This document shows positions 41,898-54,711 of a DNA stretch of 64,000 nucleotides, in pieces (the stretch's first letter is position 1; each line of letters opens with the position of its first letter). The stretch is from Paucidesulfovibrio sp036541255. GTDB lineage: Bacteria > Desulfobacterota > Desulfovibrionia > Desulfovibrionales > Desulfovibrionaceae. The DNA is taken from contig JAZHDD010000042.1 of the NCBI GenBank assembly GCA_036541255.1, positions 1-64,000 of the forward strand, given 5' to 3'. A program made the position numbers and the translations under genes. The notes below the pieces were generated by a model. That model saw only the letters and a program-made list of their open reading frames with translations. It searched no databases and had not been told where the DNA came from.

Positions 41898-44006
41898 TTA
41901 GAGAAGTCCTTTTTCGGCCTGAGCCTGGATGGCGGTGATGGCCACGGTGTTGACGATGTCGGGCACGGTGCAACCGCGCGAGAGGTCGTTGACGGGCTTG
42001 TTCAGGCCCTGGAGCACCGGGCCGATGGCCACGGCACCGGAAGCGCGCTGTACGGCCTTGTAGGTGTTGTTGCCGGTGTTCAAATCCGGGAAGATGAACA
42101 CCGTTGCGTGGCCGGCAACTTCGCTGAAGGGCATTTTGGCCCGGGCCACCTCTTCGTCCACGGCCGCGTCGTACTGAAGCGGACCTTCGATGAGCAGGTG
42201 CGGGGCGAGTTGTTTGGCCAGCGCAGTGGCTTCGATGACCTTTTCCACGTCAGCGCCCTTGCCGGACGAACCCGTGGAGTAGGAAAGCATGGCCACGCGA
42301 GGCTCCACCCCGAAGATGCGGGCGGTTTCCGCCGAGTCGATGGCGATTTCGGCGAGTTGCCGGGCATCGGGGTTGGGATTGACGGCACAGTCGCCGTAGA
42401 CCAGCACGCGGTCTTTGAGGCACATGAAGAACACACTGGAAACAATGGAGATGTTTGGCTTGGTCTTGATGAACTCAAAGGCGGGCCGGATCGTTGCGGC
42501 CGTGGTGGTCACGGAACCGGAAACCATGCCGTCGGCTTGTCCCATGTGGACCATCATGGTGCCGAAGTAGGTCGGATCGCTCATGCGGTCACGGGCGTCG
42601 ATCTCGCGGATGCCCTTGTGTTTGCGCAGTTCGTAATACGTCTGGGCGTAATGCTCCAGAAGATCTGCCTTTTCCGGCTGGATGACCTCCGCGTCCGAGA
42701 TATCCAGGCTCATGCGCGAAGCCTTGGTGCGGATTTCCTCTTCGCGGCCGAGCAGCGTGATGTCGGCCACTCCACGGCGTAGCAAGATGTCCGCGGCGCG
42801 CAGGATGCGTTCACCCGAGCCCTCGGGCAGGACGATGCGTTGACGGTTGGAGCGGGCCTTTTCCACAAGGCCGTATTCGAACATCTTGGGTGTGACCCGG
42901 CGTGAACGCCTGGTCACGAGACGTTCACGGAGTTCCTCCAGATTGACGTGGCGCTCAAAAGCGCCCAGAGCCGTGGCCACGCGTTTTTCATCTTCGGGAT
43001 CAATGCGGCCATACAGCTCGTTCAACTTCTGGGTGGTCGGGAAGGTGGAGCCTTCCACCGACAGGATGGGCACGGGCATGCCTGTCCATCCCAGAATCAG
43101 TCGTTTGACGCTTTCCGAAGGCTCCAGGCCGCCCGTGAGCAGAATGCCGGATACGTCCGGGTAGTTGGAGGAAAGCCGTGAGGACAAGGTGGAGAGGATG
43201 ATATCGGAGCGGTCGCCCGGAGTGATGATCAATGCGCCGGGTTCCAGGTATTCCAGGAAGTGGCTGATATGCATGGCCGCGATGATGTAGCTCTGGGCAA
43301 GGTTGTCCAAGCCTTCGTCGCCATACAGGGTGCGGGCGTCGAGCCATTCTCCCACGTCGCCCACGGTGGGCTTGCCCAGGGCGTTGATCTCCGGGATGGC
43401 GTACACGAGCAGAGGTTCGTCGCAACGGGCAACGCACTTGATGTTCTTGGTGATGTCTTCCGTGGCGTCGGACACTTTGAGTCTGTTGACCACACAGGAG
43501 ACAACGTCCACCCCTTTTTCTTCCAGGGCCTCGACATTGAGTTGGGCCGAGCGGGTGATGTCCCGGGCGGACTGCCCGCCGTTGCCGTTGCAGACAAGCA
43601 GGGCGGGCGCGCCCAGGTTGGCGGCGATGTCCGCGTTGAGGTCGAACTCCAGGGCCGTATCCTGGCCCTGGAAGTCCGTTCCCTCACACAGCACAAAGTC
43701 GTATTCCGATTCAAGGTCCTTGTATTTTTCTAGAATTTCCTCCAGGAGCTGGGCATATTGTCCGGCTCCGATCTTTTCCCGGGCCTCGCTCAGGGTGAAG
43801 GCATAGCTGCGCTTGTAGTCCTGGTCGAGGTTGAAGTGGGAGAGGATCAGGTTGATGTCGTGATCCCTGCCCTCTGTGGCCTGGATGATGGGCCGGAAAA
43901 AGGCGACCTTGCGCAAGTGGCCTGAAATAAGTTGCATCAGGCCGAGCGCGATGGCTGACTTGCCGCTTCGCGGCCCGGTTGCCGTGACATACAGGTTCTT
44001 GGACAT
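41898..44006 (-). CDS. pta: Phosphate acetyltransferase (long form)
   Basis: Converts acetyl-CoA and phosphate to acetyl phosphate. The 702-residue protein is the long type: an N-terminal P-loop (A-T-G-P-R-S-G-K-S near 9-17) of the BioD-like ATPase fold, a DRTGG middle domain (about 210-320), and the catalytic PTA domain (about 375-700) with L-P-E-G-S-G-E-R-I-L-R-A-A near 392 and S-T-G-S-S-G-K-G near 605. Length agrees with E. coli Pta. It lies 34 bases after the Fe-S partner gene and 12 before ackA. Confidence 0.97.
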   Translation of the reverse strand: MSKNLYVTATGPRSGKSAIALGLMQLISGHLRKVAFFRPIIQATEGRDHDINLILSHFNLDQDYKRSYAFTLSEAREKIGAGQYAQLLEEILEKYKDLESEYDFVLCEGTDFQGQDTALEFDLNADIAANLGAPALLVCNGNGGQSARDITRSAQLNVEALEEKGVDVVSCVVNRLKVSDATEDITKNIKCVARCDEPLLVYAIPEINALGKPTVGDVGEWLDARTLYGDEGLDNLAQSYIIAAMHISHFLEYLEPGALIITPGDRSDIILSTLSSRLSSNYPDVSGILLTGGLEPSESVKRLILGWTGMPVPILSVEGSTFPTTQKLNELYGRIDPEDEKRVATALGAFERHVNLEELRERLVTRRSRRVTPKMFEYGLVEKARSNRQRIVLPEGSGERILRAADILLRRGVADITLLGREEEIRTKASRMSLDISDAEVIQPEKADLLEHYAQTYYELRKHKGIREIDARDRMSDPTYFGTMMVHMGQADGMVSGSVTTTAATIRPAFEFIKTKPNISIVSSVFFMCLKDRVLVYGDCAVNPNPDARQLAEIAIDSAETARIFGVEPRVAMLSYSTGSSGKGADVEKVIEATALAKQLAPHLLIEGPLQYDAAVDEEVARAKMPFSEVAGHATVFIFPDLNTGNNTYKAVQRASGAVAIGPVLQGLNKPVNDLSRGCTVPDIVNTVAITAIQAQAEKGLL

Positions 44007-44040
44007 GGGCTCGTTCCTTGGAGGTTGTTCGTGGTTACGG

Positions 44041-45330
44041 TTAGCTGATCATCTCAGCGTAGCATTCAATGACGTGTTTTACGCGCACGCCCTTGTTCTT
44101 GCGGGAGAGCATGTCCGTGAGCTGGAGCATGCAGGCCGGGCAGCTGGTGGCCGCCACTTCCGCGCCCGAGGCAATGACGTTGTCGGCTTTGCGTCCGCCG
44201 ATCTCTTTGGAGAGATCGTAATGGTTGATGTTGAAGCTGCCGCCGCATCCACAGCAGACACCGGCTTCGGCCATTTCCACCAGCTTGTAGGCGGGGTTGG
44301 CGTTGAGCACCTTGCGGGGCTGCGCCGTGATGCCCAGCGAGTTTTTGAGGTGGCAAGGATCGTGGTAGGTAACAAGAGCGGCCTTGGCAGGCGACGCCAC
44401 CGCGTCCACGCCGATCACGTCCACCAGGAACTGGCTGATATCCATGGTCTTGGCGGCCATTTCCCGGAGCGCTTTGCGGTCCTCTTCGCTGCCCGTGTAC
44501 ATGCTCGGCCAGAGTTCCTTGATGGTGGAGGTACAGGTGGCGCAGGCAGTCAGCAGGTAGTCGAACTTTCCGGCGCGGAATTTGGCCAGGTTTTGCCGCA
44601 CGAGGTCGTCGAAGGTGTCGCGGTCACCGCTGGAGAGCACGGGAATGCCGCAGCAGGCCTGTCCCGATGGCATGTAGATGCCCACGCCGTGGTGGCGCAG
44701 CGCCTTGATGGAGGCCAGCCCCACTCCGGGATAGACCTTGTCGATGACACAGCCCGGGAACAGTGCCACGCGCAGGCCGCTGGAACCCGCAGGTTCGTCC
44801 AGGGACGACACGCTTTTGCGCAGGGGTTTTTCGGCCAGAGTGTTGAAGTGTCTGTCGCCCACGAGTGGAGAGTTGAAGCGTGCGCAGGATGATCCGAGCA
44901 GCTTGTCCGCGGGCTTGGTGAACATGCCCTGGAATTTGCCCGCCAGGGACGTCATCAGGTTGAACATCCCTGGATGGGCCAGCAGGCGGCGGAAGATCAG
45001 CTTCTTGGCGGGAGAGAGGCCGAAGTAGCCGGTCATGACCGCGCGCGCCTTGAGGAAGATGTCCACGATCTGCACGCCGCTGGGACAGTTGGCCTGGCAG
45101 GTGCCGCAGAGCAGGCAGCGGTTCAGGGTTTCATTGACGCCTTCGGCGTCCTTGAGGATTTCCGAGGCCAGCCCATCGATGAGGGCGAGCTTGCCGCGGG
45201 TGACGTCGGTTTCCTTGCCCGTGCGCAGGAACAACGGGCACACCGCCTGGCACATGCCGCATTTCATGCAGGTCACGAGCTGGTCGTCCAGCTCCTTGAG
45301 CATGCTTACGAGTTTCTTGATGTCAGCCAT
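44041..45330 (-). CDS. Iron-sulfur subunit of D-lactate dehydrogenase (GlcF type)
   Basis: Electron-accepting partner of the FAD-linked dehydrogenase just upstream. The 429 residues have two [4Fe-4S] motifs (Cys21/24/27/31 and Cys72/75/78/82) and two CCG domains with A-C-C-G-I-P near 200-235 and V-C-C-G-C-G-G near 350-360. This is the plan of GlcF and the C-terminal part of heterodisulfide-reductase-like subunits. Electrons would leave to the membrane quinone pool or to cytoplasmic redox partners. The gene starts ten bases after the dehydrogenase stop. Confidence 0.93.
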   Translation of the reverse strand: MADIKKLVSMLKELDDQLVTCMKCGMCQAVCPLFLRTGKETDVTRGKLALIDGLASEILKDAEGVNETLNRCLLCGTCQANCPSGVQIVDIFLKARAVMTGYFGLSPAKKLIFRRLLAHPGMFNLMTSLAGKFQGMFTKPADKLLGSSCARFNSPLVGDRHFNTLAEKPLRKSVSSLDEPAGSSGLRVALFPGCVIDKVYPGVGLASIKALRHHGVGIYMPSGQACCGIPVLSSGDRDTFDDLVRQNLAKFRAGKFDYLLTACATCTSTIKELWPSMYTGSEEDRKALREMAAKTMDISQFLVDVIGVDAVASPAKAALVTYHDPCHLKNSLGITAQPRKVLNANPAYKLVEMAEAGVCCGCGGSFNINHYDLSKEIGGRKADNVIASGAEVAATSCPACMLQLTDMLSRKNKGVRVKHVIECYAEMIS

Positions 45331-45339
45331 GTTGTCCCC

Positions 45340-46722
45340 CTAACCGATGATCTTGCCGGGATTGAGGATGCCCTTGGGATCGAGCACGGACTTCATCTTG
45401 CGGGAGTATTCAATGGTGGCGCGGGAGGTTTCCTTTTCCATGTATTTGGATTTGGCCAGGCCGATGCCGTGTTCTCCGGAGAGGGTGCCGCCCATGGAAA
45501 GGGCCTTGTCGAAGATTTCGTCGATGGCCTTTTCCACGCGTTCCCATTCGGCCTTGTCGCGCTTGTCCGTAAGGATGGTGGGATGCAGGTTGCCGTCGCC
45601 CGCATGTCCGAAGGTGCCGATGGTCAGGTCGTACTTTTTGCTGATGGCGCCGAGCACGTCGATCATGGCCGGAATTTTGGAGCGGGGCACGGTGGCGTCC
45701 TCAAGCACGCAAGTGGGTTTGAGTTTGGCCAGGGCGGGCAGGGCATCGCGGCGGGCCTGCCAGACCTTGTCGCGCTGGGCCGCATCCTGGGCCACGGTCA
45801 CGGAGGAGGCCTTGTTGGCCTTGCAGATAGCCTCGACCTTGACGGCTTCCTCTTCGACCTGGGCCGGATGGCCGTCCACCTCAATGAGCAGCAGGGCTTC
45901 GGCGTCCACGGGCAGGCCGGCCTTGCGGAAGTTTTCCACGGTGCGGATGGTGAAATTGTCCATCAGCTCCAGGGTGGCGGGAACGATCTTGGCCGCGATG
46001 ATGGCGGCGACCGTATCGGCGGCGGCCTTCATGGACGGGAACACGGCCATCATGGATTTTGCCGCGGCCACGGGCGGGATGAGCTTGAGGGTAATGGATT
46101 CGAATACGCCCAGGGTGCCTTCGGAGGCGACCATCAGGGCCGAGAGATTATAACCGGTGACGCATTTGACCGTGCGCGAGCCGGATTTGACCAGCTGGCC
46201 GTTGACGTCGAAAAAGTCCACGCCCATGACGTAGTCCTTGGTTACGCCGTACTTGAGGCCGCGCAGGCCGCCTGCGTTTTCGGCCACGTTGCCGCCCAGG
46301 GTGGACACGGCCTGGGAACCCGGATCCGGCGGATAGAATAGGCCGCGCGAGGCCACCTGGGCCGCGAATTGCGCCGTGATCACGCCGGGCTGGACACGGG
46401 CGTAGAGGTCCTGTTCGTTAATCTCGATGATCTTGTTCAAGCCGTTGGTCAGGATGACCACACCACCCGGATGCGGGATGGTGCCGCCGGAAAGGTTGGT
46501 GCCCGCGCCGCGGACAGTGATTTTCAGCTCGTTTTCGTTGCACAGGGCCACGGCCTTTCCAAGGGCTTCGCTATCCGTGGGCCGGACCACCAGGGCAGGC
46601 GTTTTGGAATCGAGCACGGCTGCGTCGTAGGAATACGCGTGCAGCTCGGTCTCGGAAGTCATCACGTTGTCCTTGCCGACTATGGTTTCAAATTCCTTGA
46701 TGAGCGCTTGGCTGACAGGCAT
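45340..46722 (-). CDS. FAD-binding D-lactate dehydrogenase (GlcD type)
   Basis: Oxidises D-lactate to pyruvate. The 460 residues show the PCMH-type FAD domain (about 35-215) with V-R-G-A-G-T-N-L-S-G-G-T near 70-81 and L-G-G-N-V-A-E-N-A-G-G near 142-152, then the cap domain and the C-terminal H-A-G-D-G-N-L-H-P and G-E-H-G-I-G motifs near 375 and 420. Desulfovibrio genes of this position are known as the main lactate dehydrogenase. AGGAG lies before the ATG. The substrate could also be glycolate, but the neighbours favour lactate. Confidence 0.93.
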   Translation of the reverse strand: MPVSQALIKEFETIVGKDNVMTSETELHAYSYDAAVLDSKTPALVVRPTDSEALGKAVALCNENELKITVRGAGTNLSGGTIPHPGGVVILTNGLNKIIEINEQDLYARVQPGVITAQFAAQVASRGLFYPPDPGSQAVSTLGGNVAENAGGLRGLKYGVTKDYVMGVDFFDVNGQLVKSGSRTVKCVTGYNLSALMVASEGTLGVFESITLKLIPPVAAAKSMMAVFPSMKAAADTVAAIIAAKIVPATLELMDNFTIRTVENFRKAGLPVDAEALLLIEVDGHPAQVEEEAVKVEAICKANKASSVTVAQDAAQRDKVWQARRDALPALAKLKPTCVLEDATVPRSKIPAMIDVLGAISKKYDLTIGTFGHAGDGNLHPTILTDKRDKAEWERVEKAIDEIFDKALSMGGTLSGEHGIGLAKSKYMEKETSRATIEYSRKMKSVLDPKGILNPGKIIG

Positions 46723-46822
46723 TTGATTTCTCCTGGAAATGTGTTTCGGCCCGGAGCCGGGAAGGCCCCGGGCCGTTATACGGTATTCTTTCGACTCTTA
46801 GCCTATATCCTGTCTGTGCGCA

Positions 46823-48535
46823 TTAGAACAGGTGCGGCACAAACACGTAACTGAGCAGCGAGGCAACGATGCCCACGACCAGGCCATAGAGCAGGAAGGG
46901 CCAGACCGTGCGGCGCAGGATGGTGCCTTCCTTGCCGGAGAGACCCACCACGGCGCAGACCGCCACGATGTTGTGGATGCAGATCATGTTGCCCATGGCG
47001 CCGCCAACGGCCTGTGCAGCCACGATGATCTGGTGCGGCAGGTTCAGGGTCGAGGCCATGCCCCACTGGAATTCGGCGAAGAGCAGGTCGGACACGGTGT
47101 TGGAGCCGGTGATGAACGCTCCCAGGCCGCCCACATAGGAGGCGAACATGGGCCAGGCGCTGCCCACCAATCCGGCAACGGCTTGGGCCATGGCCAGGGG
47201 CATGGAGGGATAACCGTTGGGGTTCAAAGCCGCGTCGCCAACGCCCGAGCCGCGGAAGATGGAGACCAGGGCCACGGCTGCGAACAGGGCGATGGTCGGG
47301 TTCTTCATCTTGGCGATGGTTTGGGTCCAGGCGGTCTTGGCCTCGGAACCCTTCATGCCGTGCAGCAGCACCGTGAGCAGGGCCACGAGCACGAAGGGAA
47401 TGGTGCCGGGCAGGTAGAGATAGGCGATGGCGGCATTGACGCCTTCATAGCCCAGGATGTTGTCGAAGGAGAGCTTTTGGGCGGAAAGGAAACCCTTGAG
47501 GCCCAGTTCGGGGATACGGGTCACGACCAGGATCAGGCCGATCAGGATGTAGGGCAGCCAAGCGCGGAACTGGCTCATGTGGGCCTTGAATTCGCAGGAA
47601 TCCGAGCCCTTGATTTCACCGGTCCATTCCGGGTCCCAGTTGGCGCTGGGGCCGAAGTCCCAGGTGTCCTTGGGCACGCAGAATCCGGCCTTGGCACCGG
47701 CCACGACCACGCCGAGGCCCACGAGACCGCCGATGAGCGCCGGGAATTCCGGACCCACCAGCCAAGCAAAGACCATGTAGGGGATGGTGAAGGCCACGGC
47801 GGCAAAGACACAGAACTTCCAGGCGCGGAAGCCGTCCATCCAGGAACGCTTGGGGCCGAAGAAGCGGGTGATGAATCCGAGCATGAAGATGGGCAGGATG
47901 AAGATCATGCCGACATGCATCAGCGTGGCCCACTGGCCTACGACCAAGTTGAACTGGTCCATGTTGGCGAAGTTCAGGCCGGGGATGTTCGCTCCCACGG
48001 CTGCTTCAACAAGGCCCTTGAGGAACTTCAGGCCAAGCACGACAGGGGTGCCCACCGCGCCGAAGGTCACGGGGAAGGAGTTGAAGACTAGGCAGATGAC
48101 CGCAGCGGCCAGGGGCGGGAAGCCCAGGCTGAGCAACAGCGGGGCAGCAAGGGCCGCCGGGGTGCCGAAACCGGCTGCGCCTTCGATGAAGGCCGCAAAG
48201 AGGTAGCCGATGATGATGGCCTGCACCCGCCGGTCGCGGGAAATATTCTGCATGCCGTGTTGGATGGTCTCCATGCCTCCGCTGTGTTGCAGCGTATACA
48301 GAATCAGAATGGCGCCGAAGACAATGATCAAAATGCCGATGGCGGTGATGAAGCCTTGCACGGTCAGGGCGGCCACATAGCCGACAGGAAGCTGCCAGGC
48401 GAAGATGGCGCCCAGGGCGCAGGCGAGCCAGGCCACGGGCATGGCTTTGGTGGCGGGCCAACGCATGCCCACCATGAGCACGAGAGCCAGCACGATGGGT
48501 ATTACGGCGATCAGTGCCAGGGAAGCAATTGACAT
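46823..48535 (-). CDS. L-lactate permease
   Basis: Proton-coupled lactate uptake protein (LctP/LldP family) in the inner membrane. The 570 residues are very hydrophobic with about 12-14 helices, and contain the family segments A-F-I-E-G-A-A-G-F-G-T-P-A-A near 120 and the conserved G-S-N-T near 480. GAGGAGG lies before the ATG at 48535, which excludes longer frames. It is the first gene after por in the cluster, preceded by three stable hairpins in the 254-base gap. It would supply substrate to all lactate dehydrogenases of the operon. Confidence 0.95.
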   Translation of the reverse strand: MSIASLALIAVIPIVLALVLMVGMRWPATKAMPVAWLACALGAIFAWQLPVGYVAALTVQGFITAIGILIIVFGAILILYTLQHSGGMETIQHGMQNISRDRRVQAIIIGYLFAAFIEGAAGFGTPAALAAPLLLSLGFPPLAAAVICLVFNSFPVTFGAVGTPVVLGLKFLKGLVEAAVGANIPGLNFANMDQFNLVVGQWATLMHVGMIFILPIFMLGFITRFFGPKRSWMDGFRAWKFCVFAAVAFTIPYMVFAWLVGPEFPALIGGLVGLGVVVAGAKAGFCVPKDTWDFGPSANWDPEWTGEIKGSDSCEFKAHMSQFRAWLPYILIGLILVVTRIPELGLKGFLSAQKLSFDNILGYEGVNAAIAYLYLPGTIPFVLVALLTVLLHGMKGSEAKTAWTQTIAKMKNPTIALFAAVALVSIFRGSGVGDAALNPNGYPSMPLAMAQAVAGLVGSAWPMFASYVGGLGAFITGSNTVSDLLFAEFQWGMASTLNLPHQIIVAAQAVGGAMGNMICIHNIVAVCAVVGLSGKEGTILRRTVWPFLLYGLVVGIVASLLSYVFVPHLF

Positions 48536-48573
48536 ATTATCCCCCTCCTCACACAATACAGGTGTTGCACATC

Positions 48574-48591
48574 GCTCCCTTGACTGGGAGC
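48574..48591. repeat. Hairpin 1 in the por-lactate permease gap
   Basis: GCTCCC at 48574-48579 pairs with GGGAGC at 48586-48591 around a six-base loop. It lies about 40 bases before the permease start. Confidence 0.55.
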
Positions 48592-48592
48592 A

Positions 48593-48629
48593 GGGCAGGC
48601 CGCGGGGACGGAATTTTCGCGGCCTGCCC
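48593..48629. repeat. Hairpin 2 in the por-lactate permease gap
   Basis: A perfect 12-bp G/C stem (48593-48604 with 48618-48629) around a 13-base A/T-rich loop. No T-run follows on the minus strand, so it is more likely an mRNA processing or stability element than a terminator. Confidence 0.65.
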
Positions 48630-48735
48630 GCCTTCAAGTTATACCAGCTATCCTATCCGACCCATGGTGTTGCGGTCGGTCATTCCCAATAGGCGTATCT
48701 GCGCTTTTTTTTTCTATCTTTTCCCGCCCTTCCAG

Positions 48736-48767
48736 GTGCGCCGCCTCGAATGGCTGAGGCGGCGCAC
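48736..48767. repeat. Hairpin 3 in the por-lactate permease gap
   Basis: A perfect 12-bp stem (48736-48747 with 48756-48767) with an eight-base loop, 23 bases after the por stop. The minus strand continues with A-rich sequence, not T, so intrinsic termination is unlikely. It could protect the 3' end of a processed por mRNA. Confidence 0.65.
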
Positions 48768-48789
48768 ACAGGAGGAAGGGGAGGAGGTG

Positions 48790-52398
<3,609 letters not shown>

Positions 52399-52467
52399 TC
52401 GTATCTCCTTTCCATTGTTTCCGCTTTCAGGCTGGAGTGTTGGACTCCGTAGCTCGACATTCCTATC

Positions 52468-52482
52468 TCAAGAAATGTGCCA
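52468..52482 (-). promoter_or_regulatory. Sigma-54-like promoter of the por/lactate operon
   Basis: On the minus strand TGGCAC-ATTTC-TTGA: the -24 element is perfect and the spacing exact, but the -12 element has GA instead of GC. The transcript would start near 52456, 58 bases before the por ATG. The corresponding Desulfovibrio operon is known to depend on sigma-54 and a dedicated activator, and a sigma-54 response regulator lies 2.3 kb away. Confidence 0.6.
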
Positions 52483-52568
52483 GCCTGCTGGTCTGCGGGT
52501 TAGTCGTTGTATTATGATATGTTATGACCAAAAGCCTCGAATGAGGGGCGGAGTGGTCTTGCTGCTGA

Positions 52569-52584
52569 GTCTGAAAAATCAGAC
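52569..52584. promoter_or_regulatory. Candidate activator site 1 of the lactate operon
   Basis: GTCTGA-AAAA-TCAGAC, a perfect inverted repeat with a four-base A spacer, centred about 120 bases upstream of the predicted por transcription start, a usual distance for an enhancer-binding protein. Confidence 0.6.
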
Positions 52585-52696
52585 AGATTGCTGTGGTCTG
52601 CCCATTAAGTGGTGCTTTATTCTCTTCTTAACTCGTTTTGAAGACAACGGTTTTTTTGATTGAAATTTGATTTTGCAGTCCAATGCTTCAGCATGT

Positions 52697-52727
52697 TTGA
52701 GTCTGATTTTTCGGACGATAGTATACT
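52697..52727 (+). promoter_or_regulatory. Candidate promoter of the chemoreceptor gene
   Basis: TATACT at 52722-52727 is a good -10; TTGAGT at 52697-52702 is a possible -35 with a long 19-base spacer. Activator site 2 would lie between them, so the same regulator might repress or modulate the chemoreceptor. Confidence 0.35.
52701..52716. promoter_or_regulatory. Candidate activator site 2 of the lactate operon
   Basis: GTCTGA-TTTT-TCGGAC, the same inverted repeat as site 1 with one mismatched base and a T spacer, in the same orientation. It is centred about 132 bases further upstream of site 1. Confidence 0.55.
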
Positions 52728-52868
52728 TGTTTCATAGTATTCAAAAAAAAGCGTCTGGCACGTTTCGCTTCTTTGTAACTTCTGGTAACACGGAGAATGA
52801 GGGGTTTTATGTACATGGTCCTTTGCGGAGAAGCTGCGGAGACCCGCATGAGAGAAGGGGGAAAGAAT

Positions 52869-54710
52869 ATGTTGCGACAGTACAGCGTGAAAGCTCGTTT
52901 GTTTTTCCTTTCGGCTGTGATCCTGGTGTTCATTGCAGGGGTCCTTCTGGCCTTCCGGCAAAGTTCGCAGACCATTTCGGAAATGGGTGTGACCGAAGCG
53001 GGGAAGGCGGTGCTTGAGGGCCAAAAACTCAAAATAGAGGTAGCTTCGCACAGTTTGGCTGTTTCCCTGGGGACGTTATTGGAGGGCGTTGCGGATACCG
53101 GGCAACAGGAGGAACTCTTGCGGGCTGCAGTAGACAAGGTACGCTATGAATCCGATGAGTCGGGTTATTTTTTTGTTTACAAAGGCACTAGTGCAGTGGC
53201 CATGCCTGTGAAGAAAGAGTTGGTTGGTCAGGAGCTTTCCGGCCTCAAGGACAAGAATGGAGTGGCGCTTGTGCTGGAACTGGAGAAGCAGGCCCAGGCC
53301 GGAGGGGGATTCGTCGAATATATCTGGCCCAAGCCTGGTGCCGGTGATGTCCCCAAGTTGTCCTACGCAGAGATGATTCCAGGGACGAATTACTGGACCG
53401 GGACAGGCGTTTACATCGACAATGTCCAGGCGGAGAAAGACCGTATCGGCGGCATTATTGGGGCAAAAGCCCAGAGCGCATTGAATTGGGTTCTCGGAAG
53501 CGTGGCCGTCATGGTGCTGGCAGTGTTGCTCCCCCTGGTTTTGCTTGTGATCCGCAGTATTGTCCGGCCCATGGTGGAGACGGCCAGCTTGGCTGAAAGC
53601 ATCGCCGCTGGTGATCTTGATGTCTCCATCAATGTGGAGGGACGTGACGAGGCTGCGAACTTGCAGCGTTCCTTTAACGCCATGGCCGATTCTTTGCGGC
53701 TCAAGGCGGCGTTGGCCAAGCGTATCGCCGATAGGGACCTGACCGGGGATGTTGAGCTTTCCTCAGAGCGTGATTCCCTTGGGCGAGCCTTGCAGGATAT
53801 GACGATCAATCTGCGTGAATTGCTCGGCCAGGTTCGCGAAGCCAGTCTGCAAATCGCGGCTGGGTCCACCGAGGTTTCCGACTCCAGCCAGTCCCTTTCC
53901 CAGGGAGCGACCGAACAGGCGGCTTCTTTGGAACAGATCACCAGTTCCATGACCGAAATGGGGTCGCGCACTCGGACCAACGCGGAAAATGCGTCCAAGG
54001 CCAGCGAAATTGCCCGGCAACAGCAGGATCAAGCCGGACGTGGTGCCACGGACATGGAGCGTATGGTCGAAGCCATGGATGGTATCCGGGACGCCGGCAA
54101 CAACATCGCCAGGATCATCAAGGTCATCGACGAGATAGCTTTTCAGACCAATCTACTGGCTTTGAATGCCGCCGTGGAAGCGGCCCGGGCCGGTCAACAC
54201 GGCAAGGGCTTCGCCGTAGTGGCCGAGGAGGTGCGCAATCTGGCATCCCGGAGCGCCAAGGCCGCCAGCGAAACCGCGACCATGATTGCCGACACGATCG
54301 AGCGGGTGGAAAAAGGCGTGGAAATTGCCAAGCTGACGTCCGATTCCTTGCGCAAGATCGTGGAGGGTGCTGGCAGCGTTACGGAACTGGTGCAGGAGAT
54401 CGCCTCGGCCTCCAATGAACAGGCCGAAGGGATATCCCAGGTGGGAGATGGTTTGAGCCAGATCGACACAGTGACCCAGACCAATACCGCCAATGCTGAG
54501 GAAACCGCCTCGGCAGCGGAAGAGCTTTCCAGTCAGTCGCAGCAGTTGCGGTCGGTGCTTGCGGGCTTCAAGCTCAAGGAAAGCGGAACAGGACGGGTCC
54601 CTGCCCTGGGTATGGGATCGACCCACTCGGGAGAGGACGCAAGGCAACGTGACCAATTCGGACCGGACGATGCCTGGGGTGAGTCTGAAGAGGACGTGCA
54701 ACGCTACTGA
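52869..54710 (+). CDS. Methyl-accepting chemotaxis protein with single Cache domain
   Basis: A 613-residue chemoreceptor. The first membrane helix is at about 8-30; the periplasmic part (33-200) fits a single Cache (sCache_2) fold with G-Y-F-F-V-Y near 99, V-K-K-E-L-V-G-Q-E-L near 113 and P-G-T-N-Y-W-T-G-T-G-V-Y near 171. The second helix is near 206-228, followed by a HAMP domain and the signalling domain with the tip V-I-D-E-I-A-F-Q-T-N-L-L-A-L-N-A-A near 417. GGGGGA precedes the ATG at 52869. Receptors of this Cache type are known to sense acetate, pyruvate, propionate and lactate, so a lactate or pyruvate receptor is a reasonable inference from its location. It ends one base from the convergent regulator gene. 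Confidence 0.92.
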   Translation: MLRQYSVKARLFFLSAVILVFIAGVLLAFRQSSQTISEMGVTEAGKAVLEGQKLKIEVASHSLAVSLGTLLEGVADTGQQEELLRAAVDKVRYESDESGYFFVYKGTSAVAMPVKKELVGQELSGLKDKNGVALVLELEKQAQAGGGFVEYIWPKPGAGDVPKLSYAEMIPGTNYWTGTGVYIDNVQAEKDRIGGIIGAKAQSALNWVLGSVAVMVLAVLLPLVLLVIRSIVRPMVETASLAESIAAGDLDVSINVEGRDEAANLQRSFNAMADSLRLKAALAKRIADRDLTGDVELSSERDSLGRALQDMTINLRELLGQVREASLQIAAGSTEVSDSSQSLSQGATEQAASLEQITSSMTEMGSRTRTNAENASKASEIARQQQDQAGRGATDMERMVEAMDGIRDAGNNIARIIKVIDEIAFQTNLLALNAAVEAARAGQHGKGFAVVAEEVRNLASRSAKAASETATMIADTIERVEKGVEIAKLTSDSLRKIVEGAGSVTELVQEIASASNEQAEGISQVGDGLSQIDTVTQTNTANAEETASAAEELSSQSQQLRSVLAGFKLKESGTGRVPALGMGSTHSGEDARQRDQFGPDDAWGESEEDVQRY

Positions 54711-54711
54711 A

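Larger units (their letters stand above)
52399..52868. other. Divergent control region between por and the chemoreceptor
   Basis: 470 bases without a gene. It holds a minus-strand sigma-54-like promoter close to por, two 16-bp inverted repeats of the type GTCTGA-N4-TCRGAC, and a sigma-70-like promoter towards the chemoreceptor, each listed separately. An extra GTCTG half site lies at 52596-52600. Between the sites the sequence is A/T-rich (52600-52690). No RNA gene was recognised. Confidence 0.6.
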
